64,000 nt of DNA from Arcuatula senhousia. Its lineage: Eukaryota > Mollusca > Bivalvia > Mytilida > Mytilidae. Below, piece after piece: positions 53,278 through 64,000 of the stretch. Numbering within the stretch: position 1 is the stretch's first letter; each line of letters begins with the position of its first letter. Location of the stretch: positions 47,232,106 through 47,296,105 of the forward strand of contig OZ020303.1 in NCBI GenBank assembly GCA_963971305.1. The letters run 5' to 3'. The position numbers and the translations under genes are program-made. Below the pieces are notes generated by a model that was not told where the DNA came from, ran no database searches, and worked only from the letters and a program-made list of their open reading frames with translations.

Positions 53278-55636
53278 GTAAGCAGTTTAAACCACTCGTA
53301 AAAAATTCAAGAAAAGGAAAACAAAACACATCGATGGTAATGTAAGGATGAATGTTAAGATAATAATTTATTTTCTTTAATTTAGGTTTTAACGCTATGT
53401 TTTACTTTTTACATGTATAGGCAGTATTAACCAAACCATGTCTTTTTATAAAAAATCCAGGGAGATATATTGTTTATATTCTTTTGATACAATTTAATTA
53501 TTCTAACATCTACAAGAAGCAAATAAGTTTTAAGTTGAATGTTTTTTTGTTTTTTTTTTTAATCTCAAACGCATATGAAAAGAATTCACATCTTAGCAGT
53601 ATTTATATCAAAATATGTTTCCTCCTTCAGGCCAGCGAAAGCGGTAAGCAATATACCAGTCAGACGTTTCATCAAAGAGCCGATTACAAACATGAAAATC
53701 TTGTCACGTGTCCTTTCCCGGGTGCATCAAGGAGAAAACAATCGACTGCTGATGTAGCCGAAGGTTTCGACATTTCCTTATCCTATGACCAATCAAACTA
53801 CGCTGATTCTGTCGTCGTCGTTATATACGATGAGTCCTGCTATAATTGCACTGTGTCTACTGCAACTTGTATTAGGCTTGTAAGTATATAGGTCAAAGTT
53901 TTCTTCAAATATGAATGATACAGACTAGAATTAAGTCAACCTATCTAATCTTCTTTTAAGGATATTGGTGATTTATGCACATAACGCACAAATCTTTTAA
54001 AGACAAACTTAAAAGGATCATAACTTGTCTTTTAAAACTGTTGACATTGCAAATACAAAACTATTTATTTACCAATAAGTCAAAATACATGCATCCCATT
54101 AGAGTATGTAATTATTTTTGAAAGATAAATCCAACTGTGAATGCACTATACTAATTTACTACTTCTGTCTCACAAACTTCATAAGAAAGGTTCAAATCAT
54201 CGCTGAGAACATGTTTTAACCTCTCAATTTCGGATAATTTTTGGAATTGTGCATTTTCTTATTTTTCCACAGGACACATGTGATGTCGGTGACAATGATT
54301 CTGAAAAAGATGATAGCAGCAAAAGTAAGCTATAAAAATCTTAAGGAATTTTATAAAAACTTTTACAGTAATGTCATTTTAATGAAATAAAATAATAATA
54401 AATACATAATTACACTGATAACATTACACCCATTCTATGCAAGCAAATGCAACATAAAACAAGATACATTAAAAAATATAATCATGATATTATAATATAT
54501 GACCATACAGTATATATTCGTATAAACTTAGACTTATTTTTGATAATACAATGCATTACCCTTGACTGCCTAGGACCTAATTCTTTTGCAATTTAGTACA
54601 CTGCTTGAAAAAGTCTCCTCTCTCTGTCAAAAGTTCTGACTGGTTATTTTACCAAAATATTGTTTTATTCGTTTCATTAAAATTGACAAAGTCCTGATTA
54701 TTTATGTAAATCTGATTTACAATTATATACTATTTGTGAGTACTTTATTAAACATGGTCTATTTTATTAAATTCACAGTTCTTACATATTAAAATTCTCT
54801 CTTCTTTTGGAATATTTTTAATTTCTCCATTATTTCAATTCCAAATAAGTGATCACTCATAATAATTGTCTAATTTTAAAATTGTTAAAGAAAGTTAAGT
54901 TATATTCTTGTTCCGTTAGTACTCATTTGTACTCGTTGAATTTAGTGGTAGGAGCAAATGAACATGTCAAAGGGTTTGTTTGTACTCAGTGACAGGTGTA
55001 ATTTTGTTTCAGATGATGTTTCAACTGTGGGGTTGGTAGTAGCTATTGTTATTGCATCCGTATTTTTTGTCATTGTATTGGTCGTGGTGGCTGTAACAGT
55101 TTACAAGAAAAAAAGCAACGAAAAGAGGTGTGTAAATTTAATGCTGTAACAATGTATTTTGGTTTGTTTTAAACATGAAAATTTTTAAATGTTATTTTAA
55201 ACTTGCATTTTATAAGACAAAAGTTTTTAGTTCCTGCAATTATATACTGCCGATATCAACCACATCAAAAAGGAGATGAATAAAGTAAAATTGCCTACCC
55301 ATAAAATTTTCTTCAAATGCATTCAAAAAAGTTTGACAAAGGGATGCTTATTAGTCGACAATTTTAATAGACAGACAAATATCGTTTTTTTTTTTTGTAT
55401 TACTTTAATTAATCATTCTATTATCTGTTCTGATGTTTTCTTACGCTTTTCATAGGTCAAATCATAGTAACAGCATTTTTACCGCAACAGATGCTTCAGC
55501 ATGTGAAATCACGAACACAGCACCATGTTCTACAGGACTCTCCCCGTTTAAAAGAGAGTATAGTAATTTGACATTTGAATGGGGAGAACGACCAGTAACG
55601 CCAGAACATTTGTTCGTCGCTAACTCATTAAAGTAA
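53093..55636 (+). CDS. Gene 2 (3' part): VWDE-like transmembrane protein
   Basis: Exons 53093-53277, 53631-53879, 54273-54324, 55013-55127 and 55456-55636 join in phase into 260 codons with the stop. The order is: second half of an EGF domain (GKCICNDGYMGADC), a short linker, CKRGQRSCSKTNIYGTFL, a CPFP segment, ISLSYDQSNYADSV and IYDESCYNC, then an acidic linker, a transmembrane helix and a tail of about 65 residues. The C.R.SC..I.I.G..F and YD..C..C patterns are those of molluscan proteins annotated as von Willebrand factor D and EGF domain-containing. Cys 1-3 of the EGF and any VWD domain must come from upstream exons, which were not found. Either they are hidden among the transposons, or gene 2 uses exons of gene 1, or it is a relic. 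Confidence 0.72.
53631..53879 (+). CDS. Gene 2 exon: VWDE-like Cys-rich domain
   Basis: 249 bp, phase 0-0; acceptor CTCCTTCAG, donor GCTT/GTAAGT. Encodes ASESGKQYTSQTFHQ through VTCPFPG and IYDESCYNCTVSTATCIRL. NCT is a possible N-glycosylation site. Confidence 0.8.
54273..54324 (+). CDS. Gene 2 exon: acidic linker
   Basis: 52 bp, phase 0 to 1; acceptor TTTCCACAG, donor AAAA/GTAAGC. Encodes DTCDVGDNDSEKDDSSK. Its Cys completes the preceding domain. Confidence 0.75.
55013..55127 (+). CDS. Gene 2 exon: transmembrane helix
   Basis: 115 bp, phase 1 to 2; acceptor TGTTTCAG, donor AGAG/GTGTGT. Encodes DDVSTVGLVVAIVIASVFF, then VIVLVVVAVTVY and a basic KKKSNEK stop-transfer. Confidence 0.82.
55456..55636 (+). 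CDS. Gene 2 last exon: cytoplasmic tail
   Basis: Acceptor TTTCATAG, phase 2, stop TAA 55634-55636. Encodes about 59 residues including SPFKREYSNLTFEWGERPVT. Tyr and Ser residues could be signalling sites; no known motif is certain. Confidence 0.78.
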
Positions 55637-57239
55637 CGTAAAAAAGCAAAGCAATATACAACCATGTATTATACTTAGTAGTTCTTGAGCATTAGACGGG
55701 TCATTTTTCAAGTACAATATTCGCAAATGAATGCAAAACCAATTGATACTCTATATACGGATTCCCCCATTTTATTTAATGTAAAGTCTAGTGTAAAATT
55801 TTATTTGTATTTGTAAATAATCATAACATTTTTGAAGTGCTATTTTGGTTTTTGTTTGATTAATTTTTATTAATTTGTTGTTGTGTTGTCTTGTTTAATT
55901 TTTGGCTTTTGTCATGTTTGTTTTGCATTGATGTATATACATGTATATAATTGTTTCATTTTTTTCTTTTTTTCAATGCTCAACAAAAAGCGTGTGTAAA
56001 TTCTTTTAAAATTAAAAACATTCAAGATAAAATGATTTATCATTATAGTGGCCACAAGCATTTCATGTTGTCCTTAGTACATGATTATACGTCAAAAACC
56101 ATTAACCATAACCACCCGAGATTAACGTTATCATTTGTGTAAAGAAATGTTAATTGATACACACACTACGTGGCCGACAATTCAATTCAACATTCACCGA
56201 TGAGTGCTTAACATCCAGCATAATGTAAATGAATGAGGATAATACCTAATGTACACATGATGTAAGTTCATTTTCTCCTAAACTCAATTTTTATAATCAT
56301 GCATTTAACCTATTTTCGTTTGAACAATTCAACTTCATAACAAGTGTCTAAATATAACTTTTTAAACAAGGTAAACAAATGCATTTCTAAATGTGGAAAA
56401 TAAGATTTACGCCGAAGCTTAAATACACATGCATATGCTTTATTATATTTATGTTCAATTCGATTTATGCATAAATTATGCTAAATCATGTAAATTATTT
56501 ATCTTTTTTTCGATATATATATATGCATGTTTTAAACAAATTTTGCATATGTTTATTTATAATATCCGCAAATAACTCATGAATGCAGAAACCAATTAAT
56601 AAACAAACCTGGCCTTCTCCTCCGTGCTCTCTATTAATTTTAATTAATTTGTTGTTTTGTTGTCCTGTTTTTTTGATTTTTTGGCTTTTGTTTTGTTTTG
56701 ATGTATATACATGTATGTGTATAGAAACAGTGTTTTCATGCTTTGTAAAAAAAAAATCAATGCTCAACAAAAAGCGTGTGTAATTTTTTTTAAAATACAT
56801 CATTCAAGATCATTAATGACCACAAGCATTTCATGTTGTCCTTAGTACACGATTATACGTTAAAAACCATTAACCATAACCACCCGAGATTAACGTTATC
56901 ATTTGTGTAAAGAAATGTTAATTGATACACACACTACGTGGCCGACAATTCAATTCAACATTCACCGATGAGTGCTTAACATCCAGCATAATGTAAAAGA
57001 ATGAGGATAATACCTAATGTACACATGATGTAAGTTCATTTTCTCCTAAACTCAATTTTTATAATCATGCATTTAACCTATTTTCGTCTAAATATAACTT
57101 TTTAAACAAGGTAAACAAATGCATTTTTAAATGTGGAAAATAAGATTTACGCCGAAGCTTAAATACACATGCATATGCTTTATTATATTTATGTTCAATT
57201 CGATTTATGCATAAATTATGCTAAATCATGTAAATTATT

Positions 57240-59234
57240 AGCTCACCTGGACCGAAGGTCCATGTGAGCTATTACCATCACTTGGCGTCCGTCGTCGTCG
57301 TCTGTCGTCGTCTGTCGTCGTCGTCGTCTGTTAACAATTTTTCAAAAATCTTCTCCTCTGAAACTACCAAACAGAATTGAATGAAACTTGGAAAGAATGA
57401 TCCTTAGGGTGTCCTGCACCAAACTTGTGTTTTGATTTTTGATCTGATAAAAAACATGGCCGCCGTTACTAAAAATAGACTAGGGGGGTCAGACTACTGT
57501 TTTTGGCTTATAAATCAAAAAAGTATAAGAGATAGAGGAAATCTGAGGCCACGCTACTGATTCAGCATCAAAAGCTCTACAAAAGTCTCCATTTGGTCAA
57601 AGTTGTCAGATGACCCCTTATAGGGGTTACGGCCCTTTAAAGGTGAAAAATAGCATTTTTTCATGTTTTTGGCCTACAGAATGAAAACTATTGCAGATAG
57701 AGATTAGCTGTTGCTTGCTTAAATGTTCAGCTCATTTAACTCTTCAAAAGTCTCCATAGGGTCGAAGTTGTCAGATGACCCCTTATAGGGGTTACGGCCC
57801 CTTAAAGGTGAAAAATAGCAATTTTTCATGTTTTTGGCCTACAGAATGAAAACTATTGCAGATAGAGATTAGCTGTTGCTTGCTTAAATGTTCAGCTCAT
57901 TTAGCTCTACGAAATTCTCCATAGGGTCGAAGTTGTCAGATGACTCCTTATAGGGGTTACGACCCCTGAAAAATAGCGATTTTTCATGTTTTTGGCCTAC
58001 AGAATGAAAACTATTGCAGATAGAGATTAGCTGTTGCTTGCTTAAATGTTCAGCTCATTTAGCTCTACGAAATTCTCCATAGGGTCGAAGTTGTCAGATG
58101 ACTCCTTATAGGGGTTACGACCCCTGAAAAATAGCGATTTTTCATGTTTTTGGCCTACAGAATGAAAACTATTGCAGATAGAGATAAGTTGTTGCTTGCT
58201 TAAATGTTCAGCTCATTTAGCTTTACAAAATTCTCCATAGGGTCGAAGTTGTCAGATGACCCCTTATAGGGGTTACGGCCCCTGAAAAATAGCGATTTTT
58301 CATGTTTTTGTCCTACAGAATGAAAACTATTGCAGATAGAGATTAGCTGTTGCTTGCTTAAATGTTCAGCCCATTTAGCTCTACAAAATTCTTCATAGGG
58401 TCGAAGTTGTCAGATGACCCCTTATAGTGGTTACGGCCCCTGAAAAATAGCCATTTTTCATGTTTTTGGCCTACAGAATGAAAACTATTGCAGATAGAGA
58501 TTAGCTGTTGCTTGCTTAAATGTTCAGCTCATTTAGCTCTACGAAATTCTCCATAGGGTCGAAGTTGTCAGATGACTCCTTATAGGGGTTACGACCCCTG
58601 AAAAATAGCGATTTTTCATGTTTTTGGCCTACAGAATGAAAACTATTGCAGATAGAGATAAGTTGTTGCTTGCTTAAATGTTCAGCTCATTTAGCTTTAC
58701 AAAATTCTCCATAGGGTCGAAGTTGTCAGATGACCCCTTATAGGGGTTACGGCCCCTGAAAAATAGCGATTTTTCATGTTTTTGTCCTACAGAATGAAAA
58801 CTATTGCAGATAGAGATTAGCTGTTGCTTGCTTAAATGTTCAGCCCATTTAGCTCTACAAAATTCTTCATAGGGTCGAAGTTGTCAGATGACCCCTTATA
58901 GTGGTTACGGCCCCTGAAAAATAGCCATTTTTCATGTTTTTGGCCTACAGAATGAAAACTATTGCAGATAGAGATTAGCTGTTGCTTGCTTAAATGTTCA
59001 GCTCATTTAGCTCTACAAAATTCTCCACAGGGTCGAAGTTGTCAGATGACCCCTTATAGGGGTTACGGCCCCTGAAAAAAGTGATTTTTCATGTTTTTGG
59101 CCTACAGAATGAAAACTATTGCAGATAGAGATTAGCTGTTGCTTGCTTAAATGTTCAGCTCATTTAGCTCTACAAAAGTATAGGGTCAACATCAAGACCA
59201 GGTGAGCGATTCAGGCTCCTGGGAGCCTCTTGTT
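57240..59234 (+). mobile_element. Helentron-like non-autonomous element with tandem core
   Basis: 1995 bp. Left end AGCTCACCTGGACC-GAA-GGTCCATGTGAGCT is a hairpin. A GTC microsatellite follows (57293-57332), then a GGCCGCC block and about ten copies of a 130-170-bp core (ACTATTGCAGATAGAGATTA; TAGGGTCGAAGTTGTCAGAT), and the right end GCTCCTGGGAGCCTCTTGTT. Comparison with copy 1 at 56491-56503 shows the empty site: AAATTATT then TATC. The element sits between two T bases without a target duplication, which fits Helentrons. No Rep/helicase is encoded. Confidence 0.78.
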
Positions 59235-59832
59235 TATCTTTTTTTCGATATATATATATGCATGTTTTAAACAAATTTTGCATATGTTTATTTATAATAT
59301 CCGCAAATAACTCATGAATGCAGAAACCAATTAATAAACAAACCTGGCCTTCTCCTCCGTGCTCTCTATTAATTTTAATTAATTTGTTGTTTTGTTGTCC
59401 TGTTTTTTTGATTTTTTGGCTTTTGTTTTGTTTTGATGTATATACATGTATGTGTATAGAAACAGTGTTTTCATGCTTTGTAAAAAAAAAATCAATGCTC
59501 AACAAAAAGCGTGTGTAATTTTTTTAAAATACATCATTCAAGATCATTAATGACCACAAGCATTTCATGTTGTCCTTAGTACACGATTATACGTTAAAAA
59601 TCATTAACCATAACCACCCGAGATTAATGTTTTCATTTGTGTAAAGAAATGTAAATTGATACACACACTACGTGGCCGACAATACAATTCAGTGCTTAAA
59701 CCAGTGGCTTAAACATCCAGCATAATGATATGAATGAGGATAATACCTAATGTACACATGATGTAAGTTCAATTTCTCGTAACTCAATTTTTATAATCAT
59801 GCATTTTACTTATTTTCGTTTGAACAAACAAC

Positions 59833-60377
59833 TTAAGGTTCATCTGTACCTTTCGTTAAAAATAGCGAAATTTTCTACCTATTTTTTAGTATATGCAGAA
59901 CAAAAACTATAAATAAATTAATAAAATAAAGCATAGCTGGACCTAGATATGGTAATTTCCGATTCAATTACTATCAATTTTTCATTTTAAGTTCCTTAAA
60001 AATAAAGATCTCTTTTTTTTCCTGTTCAGATTTTAGATTGAAAAAGGACAAACTATCCCTATTGTGCCTCTTACATGAAACGAAGTGAACACTTTAAGTT
60101 AAATCCCTTATTGAAAGTTGCATGAAATTTGAGGCCACAAGAAAGGGTGAAAGTGATATTAGCCTTAAATCGGGTGTTTTTAAAATCGGAGAAAAAAGAG
60201 ATCTCTAAAATAAAGGACTTTTTCGGGAAGAATTCATAGACAAAAGGTAAGAAATTTTAATATCTAGGTCCAGCTACACTTTATATTTCAATTTTATGTG
60301 CAGTTTTGGCTGTGCATATACTGAAAATAGATTAAAAATAACGCCATGTTTTAAAGAAAGGTACACATGAACCTTAA
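59833..60377. mobile_element. TTAA-flanked fold-back MITE (piggyBac/Kolobok-like)
   Basis: Inverted ends 59835-59854 and 60356-60375 match at 19 of 20 bases (AAGGTTCATCTGTACCTTTC on the left). TTAA occurs at 59833-59836 and 60374-60377. Inner blocks also pair (GCATAGCTGGACCTAGATAT with TAATATCTAGGTCCAGCTAC; AAGATCTCTTTTT with AAAAAGAGATCTC), so the whole 0.54 kb can fold. Copy 1 of the triplication has the related uninterrupted site CAACTTCATAACAA at about 56328. No protein encoded. Confidence 0.82.
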
Positions 60378-60598
60378 TAACAACTATCATGACTAAAGTA
60401 AAGTATAGTGTCTAAATATAACTTTGTTAACAAGGTAAACATGTGGAAAATAAGATTTACGCCGAGGCTAAAATACACATGCATATGCTTTATTATATTT
60501 ATGTTCAATTCGATTTCATGCATAAATTATGCTAAATTATTTATCTTTAATTCGATATTTGCATGTGTTAAACAAATTTTTGCATATGTTTAATTATA

Positions 60599-61624
60599 AA
60601 GCATATAAATCGAATTAATTAAACTAGACACATGCTAGAGAAATGATATTGCTCGTTTTTTCTGTCCTGTTATATCATGTTGTATGCCCGGGGTTGTATG
60701 GTCTACTGGCATGGGAGGCATCGATCAATAAACATGTTATTTTCGTGATGTTTGTTTTACATTCCTAGCAAAAGCTCAGTTAAACTAGAATGAAGTGACT
60801 TTTACCAAGATTTTCTCATAGAAAGCGGTTTGTTCCAGCGTGCCATACAATTTAGTAACTTATTGCTTTACTCCCAAGTAGCACGAAAGGGTGATAAAAT
60901 GAACATGGAATGATGATGAATGGGGACACAAGGCCTATCGGGGATGGAGGTTTCGACTGTCAATTCAACTGTGGGAATGGTAGGATCGGGCAATTTAGCC
61001 TACTGTAGGGGATCCCACGGGTCCTACTCTTATCAAGACCAGCAGCAGGGTTCTTTAACGTGAATGGAACGTGACATTTTCCCAAGACTGTGTACCATTA
61101 TGGTAGGCGTTAAGGTTTCTGAATTTTATTCTAACGACTCAGACATTTATTATGACAGAGCTATCCCATTCAACCACTTGGGATACACATCCCAGTCATT
61201 CTGTGTACAAAGCGGCCTGACTCGAAGTCAGGTTCTAAGTGCTTTTAAGTAAGATCGATCTCACTGACAAGCCTTACGCTGGTGTTGGCCTTGTAGCAAA
61301 TGTGATACGGCACGCGTTGAAAATTATCCATTTTAGGTGTTAAGTATAATAAATGTTACACCACGCTTCATGATACTGTACTCAAACTAAACTTTTCGAC
61401 ATCGCCATAACATTTTACGAAAAACATTTTTTGTTGTCGTATAAATATATTCTTTATGTCTAGCTAGCAAGTTGTTAGTGGGATATTGTAAATTTTTGAT
61501 TCAGTTTTATGAGAAATGAACATAAACTACACTGAAAATTAAGCTTGCTTTTGGTAAAGCTTGATAGTAGTGATAATTATACATGTAAGTGGCTAAAACA
61601 TGTAATACGACAACAAAAGACTTG
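60599..61624. other. Intergenic; GC-richer unclassified stretch
   Basis: 60890-61320 is more GC-rich than its surroundings (GGCCTATCGGGGATGGAGG; GATCCCACGGGTCC) and may be a dispersed element. A 62-codon frame at 61064 is not convincing. Confidence 0.35.
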
Positions 61625-61909
61625 TGGACGTATTATGGTATGGTGCTGTCGTTGTCCTTGTCTGTTAACCTTTTAGTGTTTCCACAATAACTATAGTTTT
61701 AGTTACCCGATTGCTATGAAATTTTGCAGACATTTTCTTTACCATAAAAGGATGAATGGGTTTGATTTTGGGGGTCTCCCATTGTTCGTTTAGAAATTAG
61801 GGGCCAAAAAGGGGCCAAAATTCTACTTTTATGTTTGTTGTCACGATAACTTTTGTTCTAGTTATCCGATTGGTTTGTTATTTGGCAATAATGTTCCTTA
61901 CCATAAAAT
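61625..61909 (+). repeat. Fragment of the ~190-bp tandem repeat family of 20735
   Basis: Contains ATAACTATAGTTTTAGTTACC, ACCATAAAAGGATGAATGGG and GGGGCCAAAAAGGGGCC, as in gene 1 intron 2. It is cut at about 61910 by the Penelope-like insertion. Confidence 0.65.
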
Positions 61910-62120
61910 AAAGGTAATAACAAAACTAACGAACTTGAATGATCAATCTCATAGTCCAGAGAAAACGACAAAAACGAATCAGTCATACCGGAGAACTGGT
62001 GGATCGCAATGGTCCTGACTTGGTACAGGCATTTCAAACGAAATGGTGGGTTAAACCAGGTTTTATGGCGCCAAACCTCCCTCTTCCATTGCGATCTTAG
62101 GATCCGGTAATGACCATAGA

Positions 62121-62324
62121 ACACAACATAGTTGTGAGACACAATAGGGATATTGAGGTGATCATCTCAGTACAGTACACCAGTCAAACACTAATTAAAA
62201 CAATTAACTATCATATCTTTTAACACAACATAGTTGTGAGACACAATAGGGATATTGAGGTGATCATCTCAGTACAGTACACCAGTCAAACACTAATTAA
62301 AACAATTAACTATCATATCTTTTA
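62121..62324 (-). repeat. 102-bp tandem duplication in the Penelope-like 3' region
   Basis: 62121-62222 and 62223-62324 are direct copies, starting ACACAACATAGTTGTGAGAC, spanning the end of the coding region and the 3' non-coding part. Confidence 0.9.
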
Positions 62325-64000
62325 ACTCAATTTTGAACTTTTCTACTAGTGGTTGATAACGAAGAAAGAATTTTTTTAGTGATCGTATGAGACGTATTTT
62401 CTTATAGCCCTGCTTCAAAAGTCGGTCACGAAAAAACCGGTGTCTGATCAAAAAATCTGTGAAATGTGTGCAAGCTCTGGCATATCGAATAAGTTGAGAA
62501 ATATAAACACCGTATGCAGGAGAAGTAGGTATATTGCTCTGTAGATTAGGAAAATTAATAATTTGAAAATTAAAATCGTCTCGTTTATCGTAAATTTTTG
62601 TACTGGGATGACCACCTGGGTCAAATTCGAGGTGCAAATCCAAGAAAGACGTGAAGCAATTAGATTCGGTGGTCTCTTTAATCTCCAGTTCCGGAGGATA
62701 TATTGAAGGAATCCAACTACCAAATGAAGTGTTATTGATAGAAAGGACATCGTCAATATATCTGAATGTAAGATTAAATGACCTTGCCTCTTTCATCTTC
62801 TTGTTCTTTGCGAGTCCCTGAAGAAATTCAGTCTCGTAAGAGTATAAAAACAAATCGGCGAAGAGAGGAGCACAGTTTGTGCCCATTGAATGCCGATTTG
62901 TTGTTGAAAAATCTCTCCTCCGAAGGTGACAAATATGTTGTCAATGAGGAAATCAAGCATACTGCAAACTTGTTCCAGTGTGTAACAAATTTTATCTTTG
63001 AAAGAAGTTTTGGAAAAGAATGTAGAATTATAACCCAAAACAACAAAATTCCTTGAGTTTGAAAAGGCTTTTTCGAGAAGTTTTTTCAGGCGACATTTTA
63101 GTTTTTCGTGTGGCAAGGTAGTGTATAAAGTTGAAAAATCGAACGTTTTCAAAGAGTGAACCTCAGAAAATGATCTAGATTTAAAATGATCTAACAAATC
63201 TTTTGAGTTTTTCAAAATCCACATATGGTTAATTCCACTACGATTATAAATAGTGTCGCAGTATGCTTGTTGACCTTCTTTGACAGCAGACAAGATTTTA
63301 GTTAAATGAACGGACAGCTCTGTAGTTGAACATGATGAAGATCCAGCTATATACCTTTCTTTGTACGGATTTTTGTGAAGTTTAGGTATCCAGTACAAAT
63401 ATGGTAACTCTTTATGTTCCTCCTTCATTGGAATATTGAAAGAGGACATACAAGAGCTATGGTTGGCTATGATTTCATCTTTGTTAAATGTAGTCCGTGT
63501 GTATGTAGCACTAGCGGAAGTATTACCATCAATGCCTAGTTCTTATATTAGACAATTGTAATAATGTTCTTTACATACAAAAACTATATTATTGGAAGCC
63601 TTGTCTGCTGGCGTGACAACATACCTGTCATGTAAGGAAGAGAGACAATTGAGAGCTTCACGATCTCTAAATACAGAAGAAGGCCGGGGGTTCACACATT
63701 TGCGAAGTTTGTCTATTCGGCTTCGTACAAGAGATCGGATAGTCCTTACCCAGTCCGACAGTGATTCAAGCTCTGGTTCTTGGTCCTTTTCCCTCTTTAT
63801 CCAGGCTCTAGCATAGTCCTCCACAGCGTCCATGATGATCTTAAAGTTATGATTCCAATTTATACGTTGTGGTTCCCTGAATTTAGGTCCATGGGAAATC
63901 ACATTACGTAATAAATCATTTTCAATTATCTTAAGATCACCCGTGATGACATGACCAGATGGACCATAGACAAAGGGAGAAGCATAGCAATCACATGTCA
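62293..64000 (-). pseudogene. Penelope-like reverse transcriptase, interrupted
   Basis: From the window edge leftward: GHVITGDLKIIEND and GPKFREPQRINW, DRYVVTPADKASNNIVFV, then TAA at about 63545-63543. The same frame continues with LPYLYWIPKLHKNPYKERYI, FDFSTLYTTLPHEKL (first catalytic Asp) and FGGEIFQQQIGI. At about 62885 the frame shifts into MGTNCAPLFADLFLYSYETE, then FRYIDDVLSINN (YIDD box), FLDLHLEFD and SPAYGVYISQLIRYARAC, ending at 62293. One stop and one frameshift inactivate it; otherwise the domains are complete from fingers to thumb. Confidence 0.85.

Larger units (their letters stand above)
55861..60598. repeat. Triplicated ~770-bp segment downstream of gene 2
   Basis: Three direct copies: 55861-56632, 56633-57239 plus 59235-59366, and 59367-60598. 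Shared blocks include TCAATGCTCAACAAAAAGCG, CCACCCGAGATTAA, CACTACGTGGCCGACAAT and GATTTACGCCGAAGC. Copy 2 is split by a Helentron-like element and copy 3 by a TTAA MITE. Copies 2 and 3 share a longer identical stretch, including the open frames at 56495-56803 and 59170-59505, which are not genes. Confidence 0.88.
61910..64000 (-). mobile_element. Penelope-like retroelement without C-terminal GIY-YIG
   Basis: The 3' end is near 61910; the coding region runs from 62293 to beyond the window end. After the reverse transcriptase thumb the frame stops (KDMIVNCFN), with no GIY-YIG domain behind it. Lack of a C-terminal endonuclease, together with the protein type, fits the Naiad group, whose GIY-YIG is N-terminal; that part would lie past 64000. 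Related fragments are at 14105, 22985 and 50157. Confidence 0.75.

Noticed and set aside
57340..59200. Regularly repeated units resembling a CRISPR or satellite array
   Set aside because: The units are contiguous tandem copies of 130-170 bp without unique spacers, inside a defined transposable element in a eukaryotic genome.
56495..59518. Duplicated open frames of 102-111 and 66 codons
   Set aside because: They lie in the triplicated non-coding segment; low-complexity, hydrophobic or Lys/Asn-rich, no start context or domain.

Overview
The window looks like nuclear DNA of a marine bivalve mollusc, probably a mussel of the Mytilus type. This is inferred from AT-rich sequence, long introns packed with repeats, many Penelope-like and DIRS-like retroelements, tandem-core elements ending in GTC/GACG microsatellites (bivalve 'pearl'/Helentron style), and an intronic hammerhead ribozyme of the kind abundant in mussels. 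No bacterial-type genes, tRNA, rRNA or CRISPR array were seen.

Host genes. Gene 1 (15400-34346, + strand) can be assembled from 17 coding exons into a predicted 750-residue type I membrane protein: signal peptide and Cys-rich N-terminus, 13 calcium-binding EGF domains each encoded by its own 111-bp phase 1-1 exon, a Thr-rich stalk, one transmembrane helix and a short basic tail. Three more EGF exons (23705, 26349, 28213) keep splice sites but carry stops or frameshifts. Gene 2 (53093-55636, + strand) shows only its last five exons: the end of an EGF domain, a Cys-rich domain like those of von Willebrand factor D and EGF domain (VWDE)-type proteins, a transmembrane helix and a tail. Its 5' part was not found; the 18.7 kb between the genes is nearly all transposons.

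Mobile DNA. 1-15 kb: element A (2116-8075; 25-bp inverted ends, 5-bp target duplication, clustered GTCCGTTA motifs), which holds a truncated LINE; tandem-core repeats; a decayed Penelope-like fragment. Gene 1 introns: a Mutator-like MITE with 9-bp target duplication (30300-31600), tandem-core arrays and a hammerhead ribozyme (32479-32516). 36-49.7 kb: a four-level nest. Element B (36056-49655) contains a DIRS/Ngaro-type retrotransposon (36201-45930); its pol gene is split by element D (40791-44285), which contains element C (42335-43720). Beyond the DIRS element, B also holds two Penelope-like fragments arranged as a large inverted repeat. 50-53 kb: Penelope-like and Helentron-like pieces. 55.9-60.6 kb: a triplicated ~770-bp segment in which one copy has gained a 1995-bp Helentron-like element and another a TTAA MITE, while the remaining copy shows the empty or near-empty sites. 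61.9-64 kb: a Penelope-like retroelement on the minus strand, running off the window end.

The strongest novel signal is a set of TIR elements (A, D, and less completely B and C) that share one architecture: inverted ends loaded with a family-specific short motif, in A, B and D a second motif cluster a few hundred bases further in, and a 5-bp target duplication where it can be read. The DIRS element also shows gag and pol in one frame separated by a single TGA followed by CTA, a context known to favour stop-codon readthrough. All calls were made by eye without database searches.
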